Assembly (NCBI GenBank): GCA_023362775.1
Contig: JALMGJ010000002.1
Location: 59,359,914 to 59,423,913, forward strand
From: Charina bottae
Lineage: Eukaryota > Chordata > Lepidosauria > Squamata > Charinaidae
DNA: 64,000 nucleotides
Direction of reading: 5' to 3'
The notes under the pieces are model-generated. The model did not search any database. It had not been told where the DNA came from and was given only the letters and a program-made list of their open reading frames with translations. The translations under genes and the position numbers were made by a program. This document shows positions 21,100-31,857 of the stretch, in pieces. How positions within the stretch are numbered: position 1 is the first letter of the stretch; the number at the start of each line of letters is the position of its first letter.

Positions 21100-22399
21100 G
21101 CAAGCTCTCTGCTTCATGTTTTTCCTTTCCAAATGGAAGGAAGTGCAGATGAACACAGTCATGCAATAGGTACCATGATGCTGAATACCAGTGTGCTCTG
21201 CTTCGCCAAAAAATTGAGTACAGACTATGGGCATTAAATGCTGAAACAATCTCTCTCTCTCTCTCTTGCTCCCTCCTCAAATTATTCAGCTTTGACAAAA
21301 GCTAACTGAATTAACGCTTGTAAAGGAGAAATGATTGCATTTTATTTCACTGCCAAAGAGGCATTACCCTAATTTAGAAATTCACACAGATTTCTGGATC
21401 CTTATGGTATTACTTCTATTACTATTGCTGATTTTGCAAAACTAATATTAAAGACTACAGAACGTTGTGTTTCCTTTTTAAGTCTTGCACTAAGATTACA
21501 GCGATGTTCTTAAAGTTACATTTCCCTTGAGTCCAATTACAAAAGTTCATAGGGTTGTTTTTATTGTTCTTTCTCTTGATGCCTTTTTAATGAGGCCTCC
21601 TAGTAACTAGCAAGCATTATACTTTTCTGGTATTCCTGTCAGCTGCCTTCAAGCATTTATTATTAAATCAAATGGGAATTTATTTATAAATTAAATATTG
21701 AAAATATTGTATAAAATAAGATGTAGTGGGGAGATATGACATATAATTTCCATTTGGGGAAGAAAAATAACATGACCTGCTAATGGAAAAGCTTTGAAAA
21801 AAAATGCTCTTTAAAATTTTATGTGACTTTATTTAATAAAGCTTGTAAAAGTGGTTTTGTTAATTTTAATAAATTATGCTTAGAAAAGTGCTCTGTAGAA
21901 AATATCCAGAATATCCTATTAACGGAAATACATCATTTTCCTGCCCAAAACCTACATTGCTGGGAAAGGAATCACAATCACAATGGCCATCATTGGAGTT
22001 GCTCCTCGATGGGTTGTCATCTGAGTGCTAAGGGATTGAGGAGCAGTACAATAAATGTGAAGAGGGGTATTTTTGTTTTACATGAGCAATATACCTGTTG
22101 GTGATGCTTTATGTTAATCTGCATTATAATAATATTTGTCATACATTTTCTGCAGACATGAGTGTTAATGACTTCTATTTTGTAAAACAGTGAGTATTGC
22201 TTTGTCTCCTTGAGGAAACAGTATCTAAAACAGTTTGAAAGCAACAGCAACATGGATAGCAGTTCAGAATAAAACAAACTTCTTCCAGCAGGACTCACCT
22301 TCCTCAAGTAAGCTCGAGACATGCCATGCTTTCTCAAAAGTGATGTATTAGGTAGACAGTGGTGTGGGGGTGAGAAGTATATTTAAAACAGATGTTCGT
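21100..22399. other. Unique-looking sequence
   Basis: No element or gene recognised. A (TC)n run lies near 21250-21267. The open frames are short and overlap on both strands. Confidence 0.5.
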
Positions 22400-22480
22400 T
22401 GATTTATTCATTCACTAGGTTTATATGCCACTCCAGTCATGTCAGACCTGAGTCGCTTACAACCTCCAAACAATAATAGA
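22400..22480 (-). mobile_element. Possible L2 3' end, antisense
   Basis: TTTATATGCCACTCCAGTC and GAGTCGCTTACAACCTCC resemble the reversed L2 3' terminus (GTAAGCCGCC..., ATATAAA). Too short and diverged for certainty. Confidence 0.35.
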
Positions 22481-22679
22481 ATTTCAAACAAATTCTTACT
22501 AAGATGAATAATCACAAAAGCCCAGCTTATGTTTCACAGGTTTGCTGGGAACAGAGGGCAGCAGCATATTCTGGCCTCTCTTATCAGCCAGAAGATTAAG
22601 GACAGGTGAGAAGCTGCAGTTCCTGGCTCCATGACAAGAGAGAGGCCAACCTGGCTTCTTTCAGAAGCCAAACAAGTAT

Positions 22680-23117
22680 GAATGAATTGAATATATTTAT
22701 TATGGCCTTTGACCAGCCTTTACAATAAAAGAAAATAATTTAATCCAACAATTCATTGTCAGGAAAAAGGAAAACAATAAAACAGTGAAACAATATATCT
22801 AATTAAAAGTTTTCTGCAATTGTATAATTTGATAAAAATATTTGGCCACCTGGTGTGTGAGTGTAGAGTCAGCATCCCTTAAAAAGAAATAAATGTAAAA
22901 TCTATCAGTATGACCCTCAAATTTGGAGATGATTGGGGAGATCAGAGCATCAGAGCATGTCTTGGGGCATTATAAAAAGGACACCATATGAGGATATGGG
23001 CAAGAGTTTCTACCTCCCTGGATCCACAAGAGCAAAGTCTCTGTAAATAAGGAGTCCCATGAAATTTTCCTGCCAGCAGTGCTGAAGGGAGGGCATCAAA
23101 GCGGGTTCTGGAAAAGG
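22680..23117 (-). mobile_element. Unassigned LINE, 3' part, antisense
   Basis: The minus strand encodes FDALPSALLAGKFHGTPYLQ, then RLCSCGSREVETLAHILIWC, a C-x-C ... H ... C arrangement, and later SKFEGHTDRFYIYFFL and QVAKYFYQIIQLQ before the stop. This is the C-terminal region of a LINE protein whose RT-bearing relative lies at 44700-46110. I cannot name the clade safely; Vingi- or R1/CR1-related groups are possible. It continues at 25500-26040 after an RTE insertion. Confidence 0.6.
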
Positions 23118-23610
23118 CCCATCTGTTGTTTATTCGTTCAGTCGCTTCCGACTCTTCGTGACTTCATGGACCAGCCCACGCCAGAGATTCCTGTCGGCCG
23201 TCACCATCCCCAGCTCCCCCATGGTTGAGTCTGTCACCTCCAGAATATCATCCATCCATCTTGCCCTTGGTCGGCCCCTCTTCCTTTTGCCTTCCACTTT
23301 CCCTAGCATCAGCTTCTTCTCCAGGGTATCCTGTCTTCTCATTATGTGGCCAAAGTACTTTAGTTTTGCCTTTCATATCATTCCCTCAAGTGAGCAGTCT
23401 GGCTTGATTTCCTGGAGTATGGACTGGTTTGATCTTCTTGCAGTCCAAGGCACTCTCAGAATTTTCCTCCAACACCACAGTTCAAAAGCATCTACTGTAT
23501 CTTCCTTCGCTCAGCCTTCCTTATGGTCCAGCTCTCACAGCCATAGGTTACTACAGGGAATACCATTGCTTTAACTATGCGGACCTTTGTTGTCAGTGTG
23601 ATGTCTCTGC

Positions 23611-23611
23611 T

Positions 23612-23661
<50 letters not shown>
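23611..23661. repeat. (ATCT)n microsatellite at SINE end
   Basis: About twelve ATCT units directly at the 3' end of the SINE dimer. It is probably the SINE tail repeat itself. Confidence 0.95.
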
Positions 23662-23663
<2 letters not shown>

Positions 23664-24585
23664 ATTTATACCCCGCCTATCCCCTCCCTAATGGAGGACT
23701 CTAGGCGGCTTACAACCTCATTACATATTTAATTATACATTCATATATATACATTGCAGTGCACTGGGCGCAATTAGGGAGGGGGTAAGGGAACCGACTC
23801 TTCTTTTTCAGGCATCGGAACTACAAGCCCCAGAATGCTTTGCTTTCCGAGCCGGCTGCTGACGTCCCGGAAGTTGTAATTGGATCCGTCATCCTCAGCC
23901 TCTGTCCTCAGCCACCATCACGGGCTTCTCCAGATCTTTTGTCTTCGACTCCGCGGGCGACTCATTGACAGGACGCCAGCATATTGCCCCACGTGAGTGG
24001 TACCCATTTATCTACTTGCTTATAGCTTTCGAAAATGCTGGGTTGGCATAAGCTGGGGCTAGTGACGAGAGCTCACCTCGCCACGTGGATTCGAACTGCC
24101 GACCTTATGGTCAGCAGACTAACAGCTCAGCGGTTTAACCCACGCCCCGAAACGGAGGACTCTAGGTGGCTTACATACATATACATTTTTCCAATTCCAT
24201 TATACAATTCACCATATACAGTGCCCGCGCGTAAGGGGAGGGGGTGAGGGAACCGACTCTTCTAAGGCTCCGGACTACATATCCCAAGATGCCTTGAGCC
24301 AGCTGCTGACGTCCTGTAGATGTTACTTCCAGGTCCGTTGTCACCGCCGCCATTCAATCTTTCCTCTGATCTTTTTCCTCCGGTGGAACCGACTCCCGAC
24401 AGGATGCCAGCAAATTTTCCCACGTAAGGTTGTACCCATTTTGCAAAGCTTTCGAACTGTTGGGTTGACAGGAGCTGGGACTAGCAACGAGAGCTCACCT
24501 CGTTGCACGGGGGTTCGAACTGCCGACCTTTTGATCGGCAGTCTACAGCTCAGTGGTTTAACCCTCTGAGCCACCGCGTCCCATA
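23612..24585 (-). mobile_element. Head-to-tail dimer of a tRNA-derived SINE with L2-like tail
   Basis: On the minus strand each unit starts with a tRNA-like head (GGTGGCTCAGAGGGTTAAAC and GGCAGTTCGAACCCC in the first; GGCAGTTCGAATCC in the second), then a body of about 300 bp, then a tail GTAAGCCGCCTAGAGTCCTC. Unit one spans about 24585-24150 and lacks the last 30 bp of the tail; unit two spans about 24147-23652 and ends TATAAATAAG followed by (GATA)n. The heads give polymerase III boxes and the tail implies L2-driven mobilisation. The bodies carry promoter-like motifs on the opposite strand (see findings). Confidence 0.82.
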
Positions 24586-25499
24586 GTCTTAACTATTTTA
24601 TCAAGATTTGCCATTGCTCTCCGCCCAAGAAGTAGACGTCTTCTGATTTCCTGGCTGCAGTCAGCGTCTGCAGTAATCTTTGCGCCTAGAAATACAAAGT
24701 CTGTCACTGCCTCCACTTTTTCTCCCTCTATTTGCCAGTTATCAATCAAGCTGGTTACCATAATCTTGGTTTTTTTTGAGGTTTAACTGCAACCCAGCTT
24801 TTGCACTTTCTTCTTTCACCTTCGTCATAAGGCTCCTCAACTCCTCCTTGCTTTCAGCCATCAAAGTGGTATCATCTGCATATCTAAGGTTGTTAATGTT
24901 TCTTCCAGCGATTTTAACTCCAGCCTTGGATTCCTCAAGCCCAGCACGTCGCATGATGTGTTCTGTGTACAGGTTGAATAGGTAGGGTGAGAGTATACAG
25001 CCCTGCCGTACTCCTTTCCCAATCTTAAACCAGTCCGTACCGTTTCTACTTGGTCGTTATACAGATTCCTCAGGAGGCAGACAAGATGACTTGGTATCCC
25101 CATACCACCAAGAACTTGCCACAATTTGTTATGATCCACACAGTCAAAGGCTTTAGAATAGTCAATAAAACAGAAAATAGATGTTTTTCTGAAACTCCCT
25201 GGCTTTCTCCATTATCCAGCGGATATTGGCAATTTGGTCTCTAGTTCCTCTGCCTTTTCTAAACCCAGCTTGTACATCTGGCAATTCTCGCTCCATGAAT
25301 TGCTGGAGTCTACCTTGCAAGATCTTGAGCATTACCTTACTGGCATGTGAAATAAGTGCCACTGTTTGATAGTTTGAACATTCTTTAGTGCTTCCCTTTT
25401 TTGGTATGGGGATATAAGTTGATTTTTTCCAATCTGATGGCCATTCTTGTGTTTTCCAAATTTGCTGGCATATGGCATGCATCACCTGCATCATCATCA

Positions 25500-26040
25500 T
25501 GCATCATCTATATTTGCTTAGGGTTAAATTGTATAGATACCCTGCAGTAGGTGGTTTGCGGCTATCTAGAATTTGATGATAGAATTTGGGAGCACTGGTA
25601 ATATCATTTTGGCGATCAATGTCCCTAATTCTTTCTTTTACTATTGATTTGGCCTTCTCCAGGGTTAATTGGCTTAAATATTCAGGAGACAGGCCAAGAC
25701 TGCAAAGTTATTTTAGCCAAACAAGTAAAAAGTTGCAAGAACTGTGTTTCTCTCTTCCCTGCCAGATACAGTACCTATCAGAATCCTGGTCCCATCAATC
25801 AGCCCAAAAGCTATTGCTCTGGGGCTTGAGTTCTTTTTCCTTCCCCATTCCTTTTGCATCATCTCTGTTTCTTAAGGGTCCTCTGAAGGCCAAAAAGGAT
25901 GTCGGAGCATTCTTATACCTTGTCTGCAACTGCAGCACACATTTGATGATATTTTCACCTATATATCTGCAGTGACGTCTGAATTCTGAGGTTGCATCCC
26001 CAAGTTCCCTCAACTTCAAACTTTTTGAATAGAGAAAACT
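25500..26040 (-). mobile_element. Unassigned LINE, continuation, antisense
   Basis: The minus strand gives LSPEYLSQLTLEKAKSIVKE, RIRDIDRQNDITSAPKFYHQ and ILDSRKPPTAGYLYNLTLSK, which directly precedes the C-terminal part at 22680-23117 if the RTE insertion between is removed. Upstream it becomes unreadable. The same protein type occurs at 44700-46110. Confidence 0.55.
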
Positions 26041-26044
26041 GTTT

Positions 26045-26440
26045 GTGAGGAAGGGCCATTCTCTTTAGATTTATTTGGAAAATGAACTGAGTTTCTCCAG
26101 CATTTTTAAAGACCTAAAATAAATTCAGAATTAATCTGAATTGAGCAGGAAGAGAGCTCCAATTCCCCAGCTCCAATACTGTTTTTACATACTACAAATA
26201 TTTGTCTTCAAGCCTACTGCATGTTCCCAATCCACACAAACATTTATCTTCAAACCCTGTGGAATGGAAATACAATCATTCCTGCCTTCTTGTACCAAAA
26301 GAGCTTTGAGAGTGGGGATTTAATATTTTGCTCATTTAGGATAAATTTCTGGCAAGAAAATGTTCTGAAGACATGAAATTAAAATCTTAAGACACATTTC
26401 TGTCCTTCCAAATTCTACCTTTTCCCCTAAAACCTGATAT
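26045..26440. other. No recognised feature
   Basis: Unique-looking sequence ending in a short ACGT repeat (26441-26460). Confidence 0.5.
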
Positions 26441-26460
26441 ACGTACGTACGTACATACAT

Positions 26461-27840
26461 AAAAATTCCCTTCTAACCCCTATGGGTGCTATATGTCTTC
26501 CTCAACCTCGGGTCCTCTACCAGAGGCCTGGGAGTTTGAGGGTTCTGTGCAGTATCTTAGCTGTTCCTAGCACTGCCCTCTTCTGGACAGAGAGCTCTGA
26601 TGTTGTCCCTGGGATCTGTTGGAGCCACTCTCCCAGCTTAGGAGTCACAGCCCCGAGTACTCCTACCACCACTGGGACCACTTTGGCCTTCACTTTCCAC
26701 ATCCTCTCTAGTTCCTCCTTCAGGTGCTGGTACTTCTCTAGCTTCTCATACTCCTCCTTCCTGATGTTGCTGTCATTTGGCACCGCTACATCTATCACCA
26801 CCGCCGTCTTCTGATCCTTGTCTACTACCACAATGTCTGGTTGATTGGCCAGTACCTGCCTCTCTGTCTGGATCTGGAAGTCCCACAGGATCTTAGCCCT
26901 GTCATTCTCCATGTCCTTCTGTGGAATCTCCCATCTAGATTTTGGAGGGTCTAGCCCAGGGCTTTCCAAAGTGCCGCTGCTGGCGACACACCCGGCGGCG
27001 GCGGCGGCAGCGACACGCGCGCGCACGGCGACGGCGTGGGGGGGCGTGCGCCGGCGTGCGTGCACGGCGACGGCGCGGGGGGCGTGCGGTGGCACGCGCG
27101 CGCACGGTGGCGGCGCGGGAGGGGCATGCGGCGGCGCAGGGGGCGTGCGGCGGCGCGCGCGTGCATGGCGGCCGCCGTGCACGCGTGCGCCGCTGCTTCC
27201 GGGTGGTGTGGCGACACACCACGCTGTGTGTGGCGACAGTTTGGAAAGCTCTGGTCTAGCCCATACACTGTGCAGATGTCCTGTACACAATGCCAGCTAC
27301 TTGGTTGTGCCGTTCAGTGTATGCTGTTCCTGCCTGCATCTTACACCCTACCACTATGTGTTGGACTGTCTCTGAGGCCTCTCTGCACAGTCTGCACCTT
27401 GAGTGTGGTAGACCCCTGCTTCTATGGGTAGGGTGCTTAGTGCCTGTTCTTGTGCTCAGTGCCTCAGTTCTTGTGAGTTCTTGTGATCAGTGCCTCAGTG
27501 CTGTCTTTTAGTCCAGCCCTTTCTAGCCACTGGTAGGATTTCCCAAGGTCAGCCACCTCAGCCATCTGTCGATGGTGCATCCCATGCAGGGTCTTGTCTT
27601 GCCATGGCATTTCCTCTGCTTATATCTTTCTTCCATGTTTGCTGCTGCTTCAGGCATTCTCTCAGCAGCTCATCTTTAGGTGCCATCTTACTTACTCCTG
27701 GATGGTCTGGGTCTCATCCAGGACAGTGGCTTTGACACTCACCAGACCCTGCCCACCCTCTTTCCGGCTGGTTTACAGTCTCTGGGTGTTGGACTTGGGG
27801 TGAAAGCCCCTGTACATTGTGAGGAGCTTCTGGGTCTTAT
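26461..27840 (-). mobile_element. R4-clade LINE, 3' half with restriction-like endonuclease
   Basis: On the minus strand a Cys-His segment (CRLCKEAPETVQHIVAGCK) is followed by GIVYRNIC, then after the nested hAT by SRWEIPQKDMENDRAKILWD, FQIQTERQVLANQPDIVVVD, KDQKTAVVIDVAVPNDSN and PKLGEWLQQIPGTTSELSVQ, ending KLPGLW. The QPDIVVVDKDQKTAVVIDVAVP stretch fits the catalytic PD...D...K region of the restriction-like endonuclease of R4/Dong-type LINEs. The RT lies outside or is lost. Past about 27560 toward 27840 the similarity is weak. The left end abuts an ACGT repeat. Confidence 0.75.
26957..27253 (-). mobile_element. CpG-rich hAT miniature element, copy 2
   Basis: Termini CAGGGCTTTCCAAAG and AGTTTGGAAAGCTCTG with an exact 8-bp duplication GTCTAGCC (26949-26956 and 27254-27261). 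The interior is an almost pure GC, CpG-dense, imperfect repeat of GCGGCG/CGCGCACGG words, with CTTCCGGGTGG and GTGTGGCGACAC near the right end. It disrupts the R4 element between its Cys-His segment and its endonuclease. No protein is encoded; the Arg/Ala-rich frames on both strands come from the GC repeat. Confidence 0.95.
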
Positions 27841-27844
27841 ACAG

Positions 27845-28000
27845 TAGGTAGGTAGGTAGGTAGGTAGATATAGATATAGATATAGATATAGATATAGATA
27901 TAGATATAGATATAGATGATATAGATGATATAGATGATATAGATGATATAGATAGACATAGACATAGACATAGACATATAGATATATAGACATACAGACA
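27845..28000. repeat. Compound microsatellite (TAGG, ATAGAT, GATGATATA, ACATAG)
   Basis: Successive arrays of TAGG, ATAGAT, ATAGATGAT and ACATAG units, each drifting from the previous one. Confidence 0.95.
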
Positions 28001-28051
28001 TTTAAAGCACTTGGTGTGTCTTTTCATAACTTGTCCTGTAATAGCCTAAAT

Positions 28052-28395
28052 CAGAGCTTTCCAAACTGTGTGTCGCGACACAAAAGTGTGTCGCCACACA
28101 CAGCGTGGTGTGTCGCCACACCACCCGGAAGCGGCGGTGCGAGCATGCACGGCGGCCGCCATGCACGCGCGCACCGCCGCACACCCCCGCGCCGCCGCAT
28201 GCTCCCCTGTGTCGTTGCCGCATGCGCGCCGCCACACAACCCCCCACGCCGTCGCCGTGCATGCGCGCCGCCGCATGCTCCCCTGTGTCGTCGCCGCATG
28301 CGCGCCACCACACAACCCCCCACGCCGTTGCCGTGCGTGCGCGCGCCGCCGCTGCCGCTGGTGTGTCGCCAGCGGCAGCACTTTGGAAAGCCCTG
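28052..28395 (+). mobile_element. CpG-rich hAT miniature element, copy 3
   Basis: Termini CAGAGCTTTCCAAACTG and CACTTTGGAAAGCCCTG; flanks GCCTAAAT and TCCTAAAT (7 of 8 bases, 28044-28051 and 28396-28403). The left end carries GTGTCGCGACAC, then two further GTGTGTCGCC repeats and CACCCGGAAGCGG. The interior has a tandem unit around CGCATGCTCCCCTGTGTCGT, present twice, and dense CpG. At 344 bp it is the longest of the six relatives. Confidence 0.95.
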
Positions 28396-28514
28396 TCCTA
28401 AATCAATCCTTTAACACGGTCACCCATCAGGCTGTGGATGTGCTGCCCTTAAGTTATGTCTTTATTGTATGATTCAGACCTTTCTTGTTCAACTAGTGCT
28501 GACTTTTTGACTAG

Positions 28515-28637
28515 TTTTCCCAATATATTCCATCTCTGGAGGTTTTTGAGAAGAGGCTGTGCAATCACCTCTTGAGGATGATTTAACTGGTTGTGATTAC
28601 TTCCAACTCCACACTTCTGTGATTCTATGATTCCGTG
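28515..28637 (+). mobile_element. CR1 LINE 3' end
   Basis: CATCTCTGGAGGTTTTTGAG, AAGAGGCTGTGCAATCACCT and the end TTCTGTGATTCTATGATTCC match the CR1 3' terminus with its 8-bp terminal repeats (ATTCTATG type). Extremely 5'-truncated. Confidence 0.75.
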
Positions 28638-28639
28638 TT

Positions 28640-30950
28640 TGTCATGGTGTCGACTGAGTTTCTTTTAAATCTATTATTAGCGATCCAGTCAGTGGATAGC
28701 ATTAAGGTTAATTATTAAAACTATAATTGTGTAATTCCTTTTAGAAAGGGAAAGCACACTGGAATACATTCCAAATGACATTCAAACCAAGAAATTTGCT
28801 AGGAGTTCCCATGTCACAGGTTTTTGTGGGTTGTTGGGATTTTGATCTAAGACACAGCATGTGAAACACTTCTTGTGATCTCTCTAACACACACACACAC
28901 TTTTCTTCAGCAAACAAATCAGCACAAGCCTTTAGTACTGATTCTAAGCAGTATTCCCCTCCCTACTTGTAAAGCCATAAATCAAAATCAACAGCTGAAC
29001 TGATTACTAAACTGTGTATTTCTTTACTAGCTAAAGAAAGCTTCCTGTTCTAGGAAAATTCTATCTTGTTGTGTATGTAGTCTAGACTGTCAGCTACATA
29101 TGAGTATTGTTACACTAGCTGGCATTTGTTCTGCCTCTTGGGCTGGCAGTTGGTCTCTCACCTTTGCCAGGACATGGGCTCCCCCTATTTCTTCAGTCTC
29201 TCCCATGGAGACCATCTCACAGTGTAGAACTATCTTCTGGAACATACCAACTTCCACTTCTGAAAGGCTTTTCCTGTCTACTCCATAAACCAGCAACAAA
29301 CCTTCTGACACCAATGCCATCTAAATATTTATTGGATTGTCAGCCATTATACTGCCATTCCCCCTCCCCCCCATGTCCTATTGCTTACCTACTGCCACTC
29401 AGCAGTGGTTCCCCTTTCCTAGGGAAAATAGGCTATCTGTTGTTCTTTCAGGTTTTTGCCATCAGCTATAAAGAACAGCATGTCTGTTAGATGTATACAT
29501 GATAGGATGCTAGAGAGCCATGTGTGACTGCATGCTGTCACAGCACCACCAGAGAAGAACATTTTTAGCAACTAAAGGAGGTAATTTCTAGTCTTAAAGC
29601 TTCAGGCTTAAGCATCAACACAGTCAAATGTCATCTGGGATATATTGTTGGCCAGCAAGAAGTTAAGCCAGGAAAAAAAAGGTACAAACTATCCAGCAAA
29701 GACAATGTCCAACCACCAAGGTGGATCAGTCAGCCAGTGCGATATAGCAGTTAACTAGGAGTGGAAAAATGGAGGTTCTAGTTTACCCTCAGCCATGGAA
29801 GTTTATTGGGTGATTTGAGGTAAGTCATTCTCTCTCAGCCCAACTTACTTCAAAGGATAGTTCTTTTGGGAAAAATAGGAGGAGGGAGTGTTATCCTTGA
29901 GCTCTTGAATGAAAGAAACAATAAAAATCTAAGAAACAAATATTGGCCCATTCTTATGAAATAATAGCTGCAAGGAAGTATTACAGTGAATAAATTTAGC
30001 TACTTGACCCATGCTATTTTATTATCTGAAAGCAATATGCTTGTACAGAAGCTGCCCTAGGATGAATAAAATTGAATAGGTGTGATAAATATCTCTTGTT
30101 GTGAGAAACTAAACGTTTAGAGAAAGCATAAAAGGTCTCAAATTCTTTTAACAGAACAGAAAACTAAGCCATAGTTATTTGTCAATGACTTGTTTGTTGC
30201 AAAATAAACATAAAAATAATTTTAATTGTACTCAATTATCTTACATGATTTGAAACTTATTCACTATTCCTGTATAATACAGTTAAATAGAAATTTGTGC
30301 TAAATTCATTATATCATTCATGACAGCTTCAGTATCTAATCCTCTAAAAACAGTTTGTTATTTTTATCCCATAAAACATATTGTAAATTATGTAAAAGTG
30401 GATGTTCTGTTGTAAATTGCAAGCTGATTTGTTCTGTCATGAAGGTAAATAGCCATTTCTTGAAATTTCTACTGTTCTCTGATTTGCTCTAGTTCAGATT
30501 TTGGTAAATATTTCTCTTTTGATGAGCTATTTCAAAAGGGTATCTTTGATTACATTATCATATTCAGAGTGGGTGTATGATAGGTTTATTATACATCCTG
30601 ACATCCGTGTATTCTTCAGAGTGTTGATGGTTTATTTATTAAAAATAATCTCAATACATATGGCTTTATCCAGAATGCAGTTTCAAACTTATTCAAGTAT
30701 GTTTGAGATTTTAACTGAGGTAGCTTCACTGTTTGAAGTTTTAAGCTGGAGTAACATACTTGAACATGGAACTATAATTAGGACAAGTTTTTTTTAACAT
30801 TTATCATTCTTTTGTTAAGAAATAGTTTCCACCATTTTATTTCAAGACTTTTAAGCAGATTTATTGAATATTATAAGGAAAATTAAGATGTTGAGAATTT
30901 AATTTCAAATGTTATTGGTGGTAGCAAAGCTTAAGAAAATGCATTGCTAA
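28640..30950. other. Mostly unique sequence with a decayed SINE
   Basis: An old Sauria-type SINE is visible at about 29735-29900 (plus strand: GTTCTAGTTTACCCTCAGCC, GGGTGATTTGAGGTAAGTCA, CTCTCTCAGCCCAACTTAC, AAAATAGGAGGAGG). An (AC)n run lies near 28888. The rest, including small open frames near 29100-29490 and 30501-30797, shows no family motif. Confidence 0.5.
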
Positions 30951-30954
30951 GATT

Positions 30955-31798
30955 GAGTGGTTGTGGTTACTTGGACCCCCTGGATTTGGGAACTTTTCAT
31001 CCTTGATCTTGGATGTAGTTGCACCCATTTGAGACTGGTGCAGAATCTGGGAGTTGTCCTGGACTTGCAGCTCCTGCTCAAAGAGCAGGTGGCAGTTGTG
31101 GTCAGAAGAGCCCTGCACAGAATCACCTGGTGTGCCAGTTGTGCCAATTCCTAGATTGGGAGACCCTTCAGACAGTTACTCATGCCCTAGTTAACTCATG
31201 ATTGAACTACTGCAATGTGCTCTATGTGAGGCATCCCCTGAAGACCACTTGGAAGTTACAACTGGTCCAGAATGCAGTAGCATGGGCAGTGATGGGCATA
31301 CCATGATATATCAATGTGTCACTACTGTTCCACAAGCTACACTGGTTGCCATTTGGCTTCCACGTACAATTCAAGATGCTGGCTATCACCTATATCACCT
31401 TCATTATATAGGGCCTGGTTATTTGAGGGATAGCCTATCTCCAATAGTTTTTGCCTACCCAGAAAGATCGGGCAGGATGGGCATATTCCAGGTCTCTTCA
31501 ATTAAACAATGCCATCTATCAGGACCTAGAAATGTGCCTTCTCTGCCACAGTGTATCCTCCCCAGAGATATTATGGCTTCCACCCTGATGATGGACATCT
31601 TTGAAAAGTTAGCTTTGTTCCTGGGCCGGAGGTAGGCTGGCTGTTGAGTCCTGTCAGTTTTTGTTTTTTTTTTGGAGGGGGGGCAGGTATTGTCTCTGTT
31701 CCTTCTGGACATGCATGATCTTTTCTTCTTTTTTTTATTGTTCTTGACTTTTAAAATGTAAGCAATCCAGAATAATCTTGAATAAGGCAGCCTCAAAA
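30955..31798 (+). mobile_element. L2-clade LINE 3' fragment
   Basis: The plus strand retains LRLVQNLGVVLDLQLLLKEQ, VAVVVRRALHRITW.C.LCQF, then NYCNVLYVRHPLKTTWKLQL, a decayed C-terminal region and an untranslated end running directly into (TGAA)n. It has frame breaks throughout. Confidence 0.75.
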
Positions 31799-31799
31799 C

Positions 31800-31842
31800 A
31801 TGAATGAATGAATGAATGAATGAATGAATGAATGAATGAATG
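31800..31842. repeat. (TGAA)n microsatellite at L2 end
   Basis: About ten TGAA units directly at the 3' end of the L2 fragment. Similar L2-microsatellite junctions occur at 20370, 37702 and 62890. Confidence 0.95.
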
Positions 31843-31857
31843 CATGCATGTCTAATA

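Larger units (their letters stand above)
23118..25499 (-). mobile_element. RTE-clade LINE, 5'-truncated, antisense
   Basis: On the minus strand the RT and C-terminal arm are recognisable: WPSDWKKSTYIPIPKKGSTK, DVQAGFRKGRGTRDQIANIR, NNLRYADDTTLMAESKEEL (YADD at 24871-24882 on the plus strand), FLGAKITADADCSQEIRRRL and LGKVEGKRKRGRPRARWMDD. The endonuclease is missing. The element is interrupted by a SINE dimer (23612-24585) and by frameshifts, so it is dead. It lies within another LINE whose parts flank it on both sides. Confidence 0.88.

Noticed and set aside
23800..24000. Genuine host promoter and first exon in place
   Set aside because: The motif set lies inside a SINE unit that is repeated next to itself and nested in an RTE, so it is mobile sequence; kept as a finding rather than a gene.
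26517..27431. Long overlapping open frames rich in Arg, Ala, His and Pro on both strands (also at 28016-28472, 31455-32271 and 41877-42169)
   Set aside because: They arise because the CpG-rich hAT cores lack stop codons in several frames at once; they are simple-repeat translations, and the R4 part of one of them is a separate element.
27739..28027. Tyr/Leu/Ser-rich frames of 84 codons
   Set aside because: Translation of the compound microsatellite at 27845-28000.
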